Shown here in pieces: positions 46,329 through 58,276 of a stretch of DNA of 64,000 nucleotides. The position numbers and the translations under genes were made by a program. Position 1 is the stretch's first letter. Each line of letters starts with the position of its first letter. The stretch is from Arthrinium phaeospermum (taxonomy: Eukaryota > Ascomycota > Sordariomycetes > Amphisphaeriales > Apiosporaceae). The stretch is from the NCBI GenBank assembly GCA_006503535.1, contig QYRS01000004.1, forward strand, positions 2,170,001 to 2,234,000, in the 5' to 3' direction. A model generated the notes under the pieces. The model was not told the origin of the DNA, did no database searches, and saw only the letters and a program-made list of their open reading frames with translations.

Positions 46329-47425
46329 TTAGTGGCCGGCCAGAGTGTTGGCTCGGCGGCGGTCACGCTCCTCAGCAATGGAGAGCTTGACACCCTTGCC
46401 CTTGGGCAGGGAGATCCAGGGCTTCTCTGAACCGATAACGAAGACGTTGCTCTCACGGGTAGCGAAGGTGTTGTCAATGGCGTCCTTGACGTGGACGATG
46501 TTGAAACCACCATCGTGGCGCTCACGGTGGGTGACGACACCGACACGACCCATGTTGCGACCACCGGTGACCATGGCGATGGCACCAGTATCGAACTTGA
46601 CGAAGTCGGTGATCTTGCCAGTCTCAAGGTTGATCTTGACAGTGTCGTTGACCTTGATGGAAGGGTCGGGGTAGCGGATGCTATTGGATCACATTAGCAA
46701 CAAGTTAGGATAGGGGATACATACAGCCATCGTCTCAAAGCTCCTTATCGATCATATATTCCATATCCGCGCGAACGGGTGGTTCGACCAAAGCTTGATC
46801 CAACGACTGAATGATGGCTAACAGAACTTACGTTCGTGCATCGTGCGTAACCAAGAATGGGATGCCGCCCTTGCCGAGCTGAACGCGCTTGACCTTGCCG
46901 AGCTTGTACTCAGCCTCCTCCGCCTGGATGCGGTGGACGGTGAAGCGGCCCTTGGTGTCGTAGACGAGACGGAAGTGCTCGCCAGTCTTCTCGATGGAGA
47001 TGACGTCCATGAAGCCGGCGGGGAAGGTCATGTCGGTGCGGACCTTGCCGTCAACCTTGATGAGACGCTGCATCATGATGGACTTGGTCTCGCGGTAGTT
47101 CAAGGCGTACTTGAGACGGTTGCGCAGGAAGATGATGAGGGGCAGGCATTCTCGCTGCTTGTGAGGACCGGCCGAGGGCTTAGGGGCGTAGACACCCGAC
47201 AGCTTGTCGAGAAGCCAGTGCGAGGGGGCGCTCAAGCGCTTCTGGTGCTTCTTACTGTTCAAGGAGGACGTATCAGCATCGTGAATATTTTTTTCGAGGT
47301 CGTGGTGGGTTTGCGCGAAGGCCTTGGAGACTGCAAAAACAGAGCAGTCGCCATCGGCCGACCACACGAATCTGGGCGAACATGCTGGTGATTTGGGATT
47401 GGAGTACTTACGGTCCTCTACCCAT
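46329..47425 (-). CDS. RPS4: 40S ribosomal protein eS4
   Basis: Exons 47412-47425, 46832-47254 and 46329-46680 join in frame for 262 residues, the normal length. [20 protein letters not shown] spans the first splice; only 14 coding bases lie in exon 1. The S4 RNA-binding motif ([40 protein letters not shown]) and the KOW-containing C-terminal part ([40 protein letters not shown]) are intact. eS4 sits on the 40S body and binds 18S rRNA. About 180 bases upstream of the start is the tandem TAGGGTAGGGC, with a CCAAT box just beyond. Introns are 157 and 151 bases; I found no snoRNA boxes in them. Confidence 0.97.
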
Positions 47426-48432
47426 CTTGACTGTTGTGGATTAGTTGATCGTTGATCGTTGGTCGTGAGAAGGGGTGTCTCTGGATCAGTGAAGCCGGCT
47501 TGATGGGAAAAGTTCGAGGGTCGAAAAGCAGTGCTTGACAAATTAATTTTGGTAGGTCAGTGAGCCCCACTCTGGTGAGGTCTGGCCAATAGCCTTTCAA
47601 TCTAGGGTAGGGCACCACAGCATTCCCCTAAGTTTAACCGGAAAAACTGCGGGGCATCATTCCTCCGTCTAGTGGCTCTCTTTCATTCCATCAATTGACG
47701 TACATCAGATGCGCGACCGATATAGCGGGCCATCAAGTGGATTTATATGTATTAAGATAGAGGGGCCCATGTGTTTCCTTATAGGGAGAGTCTACCTAGT
47801 ATCTTCAGTTTAATCAAATACCAAGATATCGATGGCAACATCGATGAATCACCTCTTGAAGAGCTCCGACTCATGTGCACAGTTACTGTGGATGGTGTTT
47901 GACCACATGTTGCTACTTGCGGTTCTTGGGTATGACAGAACAGCAGTTGTCTCTAAATAAAGCTACTGGGAGAACGACGGTCTTCAATATAACGACTTTA
48001 AAACGTGACGATGATCTTTTGGGTAGTATGCTCGAGACACTGATTCCCGTGCCCCCAAGGTGTCATCAACCCAATATCCTTTCTCTTATAAGTCCAGAGC
48101 TGTGCTCTGTCCTCGTGGAGTTCTCTCTGCTGGTCTGGCTTCTTTCTCACCTGCTCTGAGAAGCTTTGCGCCTTGCTCCCAATCTGAGAAGGTTTCCACC
48201 TTCCGCGGCCTGTGAGCTAGACCACCTGAGTGCTGGCTGAACTGAGCGTGTTCATACCTGATCTTCTTTTTCATAAATCAAAATTGTCCTTTCATCCAAA
48301 ACACAGCCGTCTAGAGTCTCCATACTCGCATTCCCTGGGAAAGAGCGCCGTTGTTGCATCCAGGACCGCGCCTCCTAGTGCTGAGCCAAGCGTGACCATA
48401 GTTGTACCGTTATGGAACGGAGTACTGATATG
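47426..48432. promoter_or_regulatory. eS4 promoter region and 3' flank of the telobox gene
   Basis: TAGGGTAGGGC occupies 47603-47613 and GGCCAATAG lies at about 47584-47592. The rest, toward 48432, has no recognised feature; short frames are not protein-like. Confidence 0.45.
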
Positions 48433-50085
48433 TCACCCAAGACCGCGCTTATCTTGAGATGACGGCATGCCCTCCTGCGTGGTATCCTCTATAATCAATC
48501 GCGCAATATCCATAGCTGTACCAGCCGAATCATTCCAATACATGCCGGATATCGCTTGGGATGCATCTACACTGTCCTGATGCATGGAAGGGATCGGCCA
48601 CTTTGGCATGTCCTCCTTCGAACTGCTGCGGTTCAATTGCGGCTCGAGCACCGATGACTTGGATCTGTTAAGAGAGTTCTCGATGTTCATCTCGATACAT
48701 GGCTCGAGCAGACTGCCTCGCCCTGGCTCCTTGACTTGCATTGTCGTCTTCTCGGCGTTGGCAAATCTCTCCGGATATTTATTGCGCATCCTATCTCTCA
48801 GATCGGTTGGTTGACGGGTCGAGAGATGGAATTGAGGGTCTCGCTGTATCTTGGTCCATTGCGGACCATACCGCTCGAAGCCTTGCAATATCTCCCGGTC
48901 ATCCTGTTCCGAGAAAGGCCGACGACCACGCCGCTGAGACTTCTTGAACGGCCCCTTGATACCGAGCTCGCGCAAATCCTCAAGCTTCTTGCGATGAGCC
49001 CGGCTCTTGCGCTGCTTCGGGAAAATATCATCATCATTCTGGACTGTGTAAGCCATCTCGGCTTCAGCATTCTCCTCGGGTTCATTTAATATGTTCTCTG
49101 ACATGAGGCCTTTCTTGGGCTTGGGCTTTGTGGCAGGAACCTGTGGCCTGTCTAAGTATGGCCTCTCCTTACGGTTCGTCCCCGCTCTCAGTTCCTCCGG
49201 ACAGCATGTTCTGAATCTATCCTTGAGGTCGCCGGCGCTTCGATCGTTAAAACTGTACTCGGTATCCTCTAGAATGTCCGTCCATCTTCCCACGCCATGT
49301 TTCGACACACCTAGCAGCAGGTGGTTGGTCTCCTCCTCAGACCATTTCCTTCGCGGTTTGGCCGCTCGCCTCTTGGGTTTACCATTCGTACTAGATCCGG
49401 GCTCCGAGTCAGGCGCCGGGCTTGCGAGCCCCCTCTCCTCCGGCACTGTGTTCTTCAGATCCGGCGGCTTCACAATGTGTGGTGCCTGCGGTGGCTCAGA
49501 GCGTGGGCGATCATCGAAGGAGCCGGAGGAGATCGGTGGGAATAAGGGCTGTGCCGTCTGAGGTGGTGGCTCAAGCAACCCAACAATGATCGGAGGAAAC
49601 ATGCGTGGTGGTGAGGCGGCCTTTTGCTTCTTCAGGGGCTGTGGCAGCTGTACGAAATCATCCTTGACTGGCCTCTTCTTCGTAGAAGGCTCTTCGGATG
49701 TCTCGGGCGTGTCGTCATGGCGCATCCTGATATCTTGGTATCGGGCCTCCTGCGAGGAGATATGGTGCGAGAGGTTTCGGTCCACAGTAAAACCACCATC
49801 CTTCCTGGAGAAGACTGCATTCGGAAAGCCATCTTCGGTCACTGACAACAAAGAAGGCAGTGACTGCGTTGCCGGCTGTCCGCCATTTCCATCCTTACCA
49901 TCTGTTCTTTGGCCCGAATCGGGCTCGACGGGCGGGGGGTGTAGGCGGCCGTAGGGTTTCGGCAAACTGAAGCCATTGATGGGAGGGAGCTCGGCTTGGT
50001 GAAGTCGTGGAGTAGCTTCTGATTCGTTAAGGAGGTGTATCAATCGGGGCTCGATAGTGGCCATCGCGGCATTTTCGGTTGACAT
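48433..50085 (-). CDS. two-Myb telobox-type DNA-binding protein (TBF1/Teb1-like)
   Basis: One exon encodes 550 residues. Residues 1-240 are Pro/Ser-rich and disordered. A first Myb/SANT repeat spans about 244-300 (RRKWSEEETNHLLLGVSKHG, GRWTDILEDTEYSF) and ends in GDLKDRFRTCCPE, a match to the telobox VDLKDKWRT signature of telomere-repeat binders. A second repeat spans about 386-440 (RPFSEQDDREILQGFERYGP) and ends in TDLRDRMRNKYPERF, a weaker telobox. Two such repeats in one chain recall fission yeast Teb1. Proteins of this kind bind TTAGGG-like DNA at promoters (histone, ribosomal protein and snoRNA genes) and sometimes at telomere-proximal repeats. The repeats are followed by about 110 residues of Ser-rich tail. 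Binding specificity is inferred from the signature only. Confidence 0.82.
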   Translation of the reverse strand: MSTENAAMATIEPRLIHLLNESEATPRLHQAELPPINGFSLPKPYGRLHPPPVEPDSGQRTDGKDGNGGQPATQSLPSLLSVTEDGFPNAVFSRKDGGFTVDRNLSHHISSQEARYQDIRMRHDDTPETSEEPSTKKRPVKDDFVQLPQPLKKQKAASPPRMFPPIIVGLLEPPPQTAQPLFPPISSGSFDDRPRSEPPQAPHIVKPPDLKNTVPEERGLASPAPDSEPGSSTNGKPKRRAAKPRRKWSEEETNHLLLGVSKHGVGRWTDILEDTEYSFNDRSAGDLKDRFRTCCPEELRAGTNRKERPYLDRPQVPATKPKPKKGLMSENILNEPEENAEAEMAYTVQNDDDIFPKQRKSRAHRKKLEDLRELGIKGPFKKSQRRGRRPFSEQDDREILQGFERYGPQWTKIQRDPQFHLSTRQPTDLRDRMRNKYPERFANAEKTTMQVKEPGRGSLLEPCIEMNIENSLNRSKSSVLEPQLNRSSSKEDMPKWPIPSMHQDSVDASQAISGMYWNDSAGTAMDIARLIIEDTTQEGMPSSQDKRGLG

Positions 50086-51458
50086 CTGACGTAAAGCATG
50101 GAGAGGAAAGACATAGAATGAAGGGCATGTGTTTCAGCAAGGAGTAGGGAAGACTATGGAGAGTACGGGACAAATGGTCTATGTGGTCATACAACTTCGC
50201 AGTACCTAGCCTGGCTGAGATGATCCAAGATCGTACTCAGGCAGTAGAGTGCCACAATCGGGCCAACTCGGTCGCCTAGTCAGTCCAACAGTCCCAGTGA
50301 GGGTTACCTTCATGGACACAAGAACGGCTGCCTCATGGGAGCATCAATGATACCAGTTCTGGCACCGGCAGTTCTTGAGAGTCCCAGCAATACGGACGAG
50401 GTTCCATGGAGACTGGCGAACAGCTGTGGACTGGAGCGGAGCTGGCGATGAAGGGTTGGACCTCGTGGGGGTTGGCGCCATTAACAACATCAACGTGGGA
50501 TATACGGCAGAGGCCGAAAGCCTAACGGTCGAGCAGATAGGTACTTGGCAATCTGCTCAAATCAACAAGATCGAAATTCAATGGACAAGTATGAAAAAAG
50601 GTGTGGATTCGGCGAAGACTATGTCGCTGATGAGGCAATTTGTATCTGGGGACGTTGAAATACGAAATGGGCAGGTTTTTTGGCAGCGTGGTGTAGACAG
50701 GACATAACATGATGATGCTTTGGGTCCTGTTCGGCGCGCGCTGACCACGCAGTCTGGCTACCTTAGCTACTTTAACCTTAGGTTCTTAACTACCCCTCGC
50801 TGGATAGGGGCCGAAGTGCTAAGGTCAGTACATACATAACTAAGGTGACTGTGATTTTAGGTGCTAGCCCCCCATGCAGCTTAGCCCCTAGGCAGCCGGC
50901 AGCCAAGTTAGCCAACATCTTAAGAGATCCACCCCTGTCAATATCGCCCTTGTCTTGGTATTCCCTCCAAGAATCCAGGGCTGGACATTGCAGCCTTACC
51001 GAAATCCTAGTTCACATATATCCATCAATGACCTGCTGCAGGCGGCTAATATAAGCAAAGAGCCTAGAACCTCAATTGATCGGCACTGGACAGAGCAAGG
51101 AGGACTACACAGTTAACACACCCGCCGATCGGGATCTCGACCACGACTCATACTTAGTCCAAAACCAGAAGTCCAACGAGCTTGAGTTGCATTGCGTGAG
51201 CTCAATAAAAGCTGGTGCTCGGCGTGTTGAGTTGCTATATTACACACACAACTTACGTATGAGAATCGCCTTGATTTCAAATTAAGCACCTGCGTACATG
51301 CTATTTCCCTTCTCTGTACCCCCAATCATGGTTCAACACCCCTATGGACTTTATGGTAGTCTCTTGGCTAACTGAAGTTCTCGAAGCATATTCTTATTAG
51401 AATCTTTGTCGCGGCTGTGTATCGCCTCATAAAACTACCTACCTAGGTAATAACAGCC
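50086..51458. other. spacer between divergent telobox and DUF7704 genes
   Basis: This carries both promoters. CTACCTACCTAGGTA lies at 51435-51449, ten bases before the DUF7704 start codon. No coding sequence is recognised. Confidence 0.5.
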
Positions 51459-52112
51459 ATGGCTTCTCAGCTGCCATTGTTTCCGCGTGCTGTATTTACT
51501 GTAGTAGAGCCACTTTCACTGTAAGTACGTTTAAGCTAAACCTACTCGGCTGATCTGATATTCGATATCAAGGAGAGTGCCGGGTGGGCTTTGGGGATAG
51601 AGATGGCTAATCGCCGGGCACCATACAATCAGCATCGCTGGCTGCGTGGCTCCCTTCATCTCGACAGACTGGTTCATCGAGGAGCAGATAGACTCGCCCC
51701 AGCTGCTTCACCATAACGACAATGCTCGCTTGGTCGCACTGCAGCTCGGAAATGCCTATGGACTACTCTTCATTCTGGGCGTCGCTGTCCTCTACACGAC
51801 CACGGAGCTCAAGGTTGTCCGTAACTACTTATGGGCACTATGGATCGCGGATATAGGCCACATTGGCATTACGGCCTATCTTCTCGGCCATGAGCGGTTC
51901 ATGGCGTTCTCGGCTTGGAATGCGATGACCTGGGGCAATATAGGAGCAACGGTAAGTTGAGAGCTTTGTTCAATATCCCTTCTATGAAACCACCTAACCT
52001 TGGTTTGATATGACTATAGGCTTTCCTGTTCCTGACTCGGACGGCATATCTGTGTGGTCTCTTTGGCGTGGTACCGCCGCCGTCTCCGTCACCCACAAAG
52101 AAAGTGCAGTAA
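51459..52112 (+). CDS. DUF7704-type four-span membrane protein
   Basis: Exons 51459-51520, 51633-51951 and 52020-52112 join in frame for 157 residues. The first exon (MASQLPLFPRAVFTVVEPLS) was found by looking upstream of the main frame, which otherwise has only GTG. After splicing, LIAGCVAPFISTDWFIEEQI follows directly, as in the fungal DUF7704 family. Four hydrophobic stretches are visible: about 9-31, 50-72 (LGNAYGLLFILGVAVLYTTT), 80-98 (LWALWIADIGHIGITAYLLG) and 118-142 (TWGNIGATAFLFLTRTAYLC). The tail is Pro/Ser-rich. Many relatives lie in or near secondary-metabolite clusters, but no synthase or tailoring gene is in this window. Function is unknown. Confidence 0.82.
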
Positions 52113-52373
52113 AGCGGACCGGGCCGGCTTGGCTTCGCCACGAACTAGGCGATGGCCACTAGATTCTACATGAGTTTACATCGCGAGTTTCTAAAGAAGT
52201 TTCGAGTGCTGCCTGAAAACCAACTCAGTTCAGAGTCCAAAAGAGTGCGTTTATCGACTGTTCGAGGGTGCTGTCTGTATCCATGGTTACCTTGATGTCG
52301 AGACCCCTTTGGCTATGTTATTGAACTACTGCTATAAGTAATGGAAGAAATCCTGCTGTCACCATTGAATTCA

Positions 52374-54595
52374 TCACACATACAACCTGTCTCTTTGCAA
52401 CTCACCAATCTCCGCTGATATCCCGAATACTATCTTGCCTGTCGTGTCTTCCGCTTGCGCATCGCCGAGTCTTACAACCTCATCGCCCAACGATCTTGCC
52501 CGCTCTGTCACGTCAAGTGGGCCCGACAACCCTGTGGCGCCCAGGTGCTTGTTGTGGTATGTAAGACCTACAACCGGGTCAAACATATCGGGAGCCTTGG
52601 CTTGAACTCCCAGGACGATACCGACGATGCCACCCACAATGAGCGTGGTCGATGCCACGAACAGAATACTGATCCAGGGCCAATCCAATTTGTACAGATT
52701 CGACTTGTGAGTGACCACAGCATTCACGGAGGCCCCGAAGAAAAGAGTGTTCTCGAGATGGCCCGGAAAGCAAGAGCTGGTGTTCGTCTCGCAGTTGCCG
52801 GCAAAGGTGGCGTCAATAATATCGACTCCCTTGGCGGGGATGTGCTCCGGCCCATAGAGGCTCAGATTCCCCGACGGCAGGTCCCCGGCAAAGGCCATAG
52901 GCGCATAGAAGAGCTGGATGTACGTGTTCAGAGCCATGGCGGCACGCTCGGCGACGAGTTGGCTGGGCACGCGGCTCAGGTCCACGAGGGTGTTGTTGGC
53001 GCTGGGACTGAATTTGTGGACCTCGTACACGGGTATCTTGGACGAATCGTTGAGGAAGTACTCCAGTATGTTCGAGGACTGGGAGAAACTGCGAGACCGC
53101 AAGAACTGTTTCGATATCTGCTCCAACACCGCGACAGCCCAATGGTCAAACACCGTGAAGTTGGGGTTCCGCAAATCCGTCTTGGACCACCTCATGGCGG
53201 TGACCATGCAAGCACCATCCTCGCAGCTCACTTTGGATTCGACGAGGGATTGCGTTGCTACACATGTGGTTGACGTTGTCACATTGAAGTCGGTGCCGAC
53301 TTCGCCGGGCAAAGGTACCGTTTGGCCAGAGCCAGACAAGAACGTGATGCGCCGCGGCGCTGTGAACGAAGCGTTCCGTTTCTCCGTCTCGCTCAAGTCT
53401 CTATAACCGAGGAATATGTTCGATCGACCACTCTCTTGGTCCGCAGTACCAAACATGCCATCATACTCGCAATCGTCGCAACGAGCTACGAGGCCGTACT
53501 GAAGCGGTCCGTCACGCAATATCGCAGTGGGTTCGCACGACAGAGAGACATAAGACGACTCCACTACAACAGTCGAAACTTAGTGAACGAGAAATCGGGT
53601 CCAGTTCAAGAGGGAAACTTACATGACATATTGGTAGTCCCTTGACGGGGAATTCCCACTATTGGGATCCCCATAAGGGCTGAATAGGTCTCAGCAGTTC
53701 GGTTATGGTCTGGCACACGGAGCCAACCTTCATCGTCGGCAGAAGACTCGTCAAGTCGCTCGATGCATGGGATCTTGACATTGCCCCAGTTGTCCCGGGG
53801 CCCTTCCTTGACCTCCTGGTTCTGCAAAAGAGCCGACCCAAAAGTGTAGTCCACCGCCAGGGGGACCTCGGTCTCGAAGAGGTACAGGTAGTAATTGCGA
53901 ACGACGAGGCTCCCTCCCGGCCCCAGGTCTACATAGCGCAATGGAACGATCTCGGTAGATGTCTCATTGAAGTGATGAACCAGCCTGAGCACGGCTTGGC
54001 TTCCCAGCGGAGAGAGCGACCAGAGCACTATCAATAGCACAGCAACAACACTGATCTCGCGGAGCTGGAACGGACTGGTGACAGAATCAAAGACAGTGCG
54101 AATATTCATCAGGCGCCATAAAGTCTGGTGATATTGTATCTTAGCAGTGCTGCAAATCCATGATTCGTGACCGGCAGCCGACTTACGCTCATTTCAAGTC
54201 CCCTCTCGACGTAGTACCGGCCAAGATGCCTGAGCATCCGACCCACAAGGGCGGCAAAGAGAATAGGAAAAACGGTAGGCCCCTTTTCACGCAGAGATTA
54301 GTCGTCGACAGTATGCGAGAAGGCGAGTGCATTGTCATACCAGCGTCATGGCAGTTTCGACCGCAGGCCCAATACCCTCCAGAGCTGGCTGGCCTTGCAA
54401 ACTCACAGCCAAGGCCGCAAGAACTGTCCGAAAAATTGACTATCAGAAGGGCGCTGTCGTAGGTAACACAACCAGGCTGGACTCACATAGAAAAGCGAGT
54501 GCTCCTAACACCAGAAAGACGTCGAAAATCATGATGGGGAACCATTGCATCTTTGGTTTCCAGGGCTGGACCAATGCGTGATATGTCTCGGGCAT
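52374..54595 (-). CDS. large fungal multi-pass membrane protein with glycosylated extracellular domain
   Basis: Exons 54487-54595, 54341-54423, 54187-54282, 53623-54124 and 52374-53563 join in frame for 659 residues. The start MPETYHALVQPWKPKMQW leads into a span at about 22-45. Further spans lie at about 66-80 (GPTVFPILFAALVGRML) and 113-133 (ISVVAVLLIVLWSLSPLG), and the last at about 558-580 (WPWISILFVASTTLIVGGIV). Between them is a domain of about 420 residues with at least eight N-x-S/T sites and paired cysteines (RCDDCEYDG, GNCETNTSSCF), implying an outside or luminal location. The C-terminal 75 residues are cytosolic. This layout is common among uncharacterised filamentous-fungal proteins; I cannot name a function. 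Three of the introns are close to 60 bases. Confidence 0.75.
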
Positions 54596-55677
54596 TTTTA
54601 TCTGGGTATTCGGCTTCTTCGAAAACAGGCTTGTCGACTCAAAGTTTGGTGGACCGATGAGGCCGTCTTCTCCTTTATAACATATTGAACTGGCATCTCT
54701 TATATAAACAACAAAGGCGATATATCAGCTATGAAAAGTCGGGAAACCAGTTTCCACCTCCGCCACTGCTACGAATAGCAAACCAAGCAGTGCCATCTCA
54801 AAATGACCGGGCTTGCGTAGGCATTCGAGGTGCAAATATTGTGAACAGTCAGAATAACAGAAGAAAGGAAGCCTGTTACGACAAAGAAGTGTGGAAATGA
54901 GGAGAGAGCCAGCCCAAGCAGATCGAATTCGGCTGGATACGATATATGACCTGTTCTATGATGGCCATACCGATCTACTGCAGTCGACGATTGCTGCGCC
55001 AAATGATTGCCCCTATTTAGACAACGCACACATTGCCTGGGGCTGATGGGATGTATTATACTCTAGTGGCCGGACTGCTGGGATATTGCGAGAATTCTGA
55101 CCGTTGGCCCCTTTAGGTTTCGGCAGTAATACGTGATTGGATGACTGCCCCAGAGCTCTGTACTGACTACACCTTTGTCGCATAGATCACGAAGTTTGAA
55201 TATGTCCGAAATCTGATAGCAACAGCTACGGGGTATTATCTGAACGGAACCACCAAGGCTACAGCTACGGCTTTACTTGTAATGTCCGTGAAGCTGTTGT
55301 AACAACCGTGGCAGGCGGCAGGTAGCAGGTGGTTCGCCCCTGTCAGCCTGTGTCGGGTAAAACCCCACCTCCGGGCCACTTTAAGTCCGCGTAACGCCGA
55401 TGACCTGCATGGCATAGCTGCGGATAAGTCAGCTATCGGAATCCCCGCTGTATCTATCCGGGGGTCGATGTCATCATGAGACTCGAGGTCGCCTTCTTCC
55501 TTTCCACTCGTCACTATATACTACTACTTGGGTGACTGCATCTGCTGGCAGATTAGGTATTCAATTCGACCAGTTCCCATACCACTGCTAGTTTCATGGT
55601 GAGACTTTTCCAATTGCATTGAAGCAACCACGGTCTTGTGTGCACCGGTGCAGGTAACCCGCTGAGCTCCGGGCAAG
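54596..55677. other. divergent spacer between membrane protein and WD40 genes
   Basis: Two promoters lie here. No coding sequence, RNA or repeat is recognised. Confidence 0.5.
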
Positions 55678-57867
55678 ATGAGTTCGCCGTCGGAATCCGA
55701 TGACATCCACCAGCGGTATGCCGATTTATTCCACGACGCCCAAGACGATCACGACGAAGACGCCGACCCGGACTACGAGAACGAGCAAGACGAGTTCCAC
55801 GGTACAATGCATCCTGCCGCCAATCCGACATTTTGAGGGCCCTGACTGACACTTTGAGGTAGATGCCGAGGAGGGTGAAGATGAGGACGACGACGACGAC
55901 GACGCAGAAGACGACGACGACGATGACGACGACGACGATGACGATGTCCGATTCCTAGTTGAGGTCGAAGGTGATGACGAAGAAGAAGAGGACGGCAATG
56001 CAGCAGCAGCGGGAATAACTATGCAGCAGCGGTTAATCCGCCTTGTGATGAGTACGCCACCATGCTTACCACGACGAAGCTAGGACTATCTGTTGATATG
56101 GAACATCTACTTAGACAACCAAGTGGGCCTTTCGCAGGCTCAAGTGATCACGCTGTTACGCAACTCCAACCTGGGACACCTGATATTCTCTAACGACGAT
56201 GATGACGAGGACATGCAGTGGGGCCGGCGGCGCCGGCGCCGCCCCCTAGACCCGGACCGGTTTCCCAAGTACCCGAGCGAGGAAGGCCAGGAGCTCATGA
56301 ACTCGGGCAAATTCGGAGGCACGGAGCTCTCGGCGAACCCCCTGAGGACCAAGAAGCGATTAGCACGCCGCATACTCGACCGCGAGCTGGGCGTCGGTGG
56401 GCCGGCGTATCGACGGGTCAACCAGTCGATGATGAAGCAGTCCATGCTGCCCACCACCGATGCGGAGATGGTCATCAAGTACCAAGAGCCGGTATATTCG
56501 GGCCAGTTCTCCGACGACGGCAACTTTTTCTACTCTTGTGTCAAGGACTTCAGGGTCCGCATGTACGACACGTCAAACCCGTACAACTGGAGGCATTACA
56601 AGACCGTCTCGTTCCCCTTTGGCTCGTGGACTCTGACCGATGCCTCGCTGAGCCCAGACAACAAATGGCTCGCGTATACCTCGATCCAGAGCAACGTGTG
56701 CCTGGCGCCGACAGACCCGAACGACACTGGTGACCCCTACACGTTGAATCTAGCCAGTGCGGGTCCCGGCGGGAACGGTTGGCACAGCGCATTTGGCATC
56801 TGGTCGATCCGATTCTCCGGAGACGGGCGCGAGCTCGTTGCCGGAACCAACGCCGACTCCATAGTGGTCTACGACATCGAATCCCGCCGCGTGCTACACC
56901 AGATCAGGGGGCACGAGAACCACGTAAACGCCGTGTGCTTCGCCGACAAACAGTCGCCGCACATCCTGTACTCCGGATCCGACGACACGACCATCAAGGT
57001 CTGGGACCGGCGCAGCATGGGCAACGGGCGGGAGGCCGGCGCGTTTGTGGGCCACATCGAGGGCCTGACGTACATCGACAGCAAAGGCGACGGGCGCTAC
57101 ATCCTGTCCAACGGGAAGGACCAGAGCATGAAGCTCTGGGACCTGCGCAAGATGTACACGTCGGCCCAGTTCTCCGAGATGGACCCCACGCAGCACACCC
57201 GCCTGGGCACCGGCTTCGACTACCGCTGGGAATCGTACGACGACACGACGTGGTTCCCTCATCCTAATGACAACTCCGTGGTCACTTTCCGCGGCGGCCA
57301 CAGGATCCTGCGGACCCTCATCCGGTGTCACTTCTCGCCGCCTGGGAGCACAGACTCGAGATACGTCTACACCGGCAGCTACGACGGCAAGGTTTACATT
57401 TACAATTTGGACGGTACCCCGGCAGGAGAACTCGACGTGCAAGAGGCGACTTTGAGGGAAACCCTGCCGCGGAATTACAGACCTCATCGCCATAGAGGCT
57501 CACACTATCGGGGTGGTTTCACTTGCGTCAGAGACGCCAGTTGGCACCCCAATGCGCCTTTCATTGCTGGTAAGTACCCATATTCTCTCTACCATCCCCT
57601 GCATTCCCGATATCTGGAAGTCATAGGGACTCCAGAAACAAGCAAGCTAACCTCGTATTTCCAGCTTCTGCTCTTAACGGGGGAGACCATGCGATAGGGA
57701 CCGTCTCTGTTCACTCTTTTAACGAGTCTCATACAGACGAGGCCGAGCCGAGAATGGGCCTCTCATTTACTGACCGACTGAAGCCAGTCGGCGATCATTC
57801 CAGCCTCTATAATGATGAGGAGGACGAAGAGGAGGATGAGTTTGGGGTCGACTTTGGTCGACTATAA
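55678..57867 (+). CDS. DCAF11/LEC14B-type WD40 repeat protein
   Basis: Exons 55678-55801, 55863-56051, 56115-57569 and 57665-57867 join in frame for 656 residues. Residues 1-95 are extremely acidic, with Asp runs from a GAC/GAT repeat in exon 2. The third exon has two in-frame acceptors nine bases apart (after 56114 or 56123). A basic block (WGRRRRRRPLDPDRFP) precedes the WD40 propeller, which begins near residue 210 (EPVYSGQFSDDGNFFYSC). Clear blades include YSGSDDTTIKVWDRRSM and LSNGKDQSMKLWDLRKM, plus YTGSYDGKVYIYNLDG. Animal DCAF11 and plant LEC14B share this design; DCAF11 is a substrate receptor for CUL4-DDB1 ubiquitin ligase. The fungal role is inferred. The C-terminus is again acidic (DEEDEEEDEFGVDFGRL), added by the last exon. 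Confidence 0.9.
55880..55949 (+). repeat. GAC/GAT trinucleotide repeat coding for polyaspartate
   Basis: About twenty GAC/GAT/GAA codons in near-tandem order lie within exon 2 of the WD40 gene. The frame is kept, so length changes would only alter the Asp run. Confidence 0.8.
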
Positions 57868-58276
57868 GGCTGATATTATACTAAATTGATGTGTGGCAAA
57901 AACCATGCGCTCTCTATTTTGGGCACGACAGAGCTCAAGCTCAGAGTTTCAACAAAAGGGGCTTCGTTTGGTACGAAACCGTATATAGGCTTAATAGACG
58001 GATCCAGGATAAACAAATCAAGGGTGTAATTTTTTGGCCCTGTTGGCTGGCTAGCTTGCTACGATCGTGCGCTCATATGCAACCCATCGTTCCAGCCCAT
58101 TGTCATATCGGTGAGGCCAGGCGGCTCGCCCGTCAAGGCGGCCATGCCTGTGCGTTATTCTTTGCTGCCTTCCATGTTATGCTCTTTGTTGCGAGCACCA
58201 ATGCCTCTCCTATAAGGCTCTGGCCATCGCGCTCCAGGTCATTTCGTTCCAATACTCCTCTGAATCGTCCCGGGGT
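57868..58276. other. spacer between convergent WD40 and Sec61 gamma genes
   Basis: Only 3' flanks are seen. A short + strand frame here (to 58316) overlaps the last Sec61 gamma exon and is not gene-like. Confidence 0.5.

Noticed and set aside
51646..51648. GTG as start of the DUF7704 protein
   Set aside because: An upstream exon (51459-51520) with ATG and a GTAAGT donor joins in frame and supplies the first membrane span.
56093..56114. ATG at 56093 as start of the WD40 protein
   Set aside because: It lies inside an intron that, once removed, joins the acidic N-terminal exons in frame to the WD40 exon.
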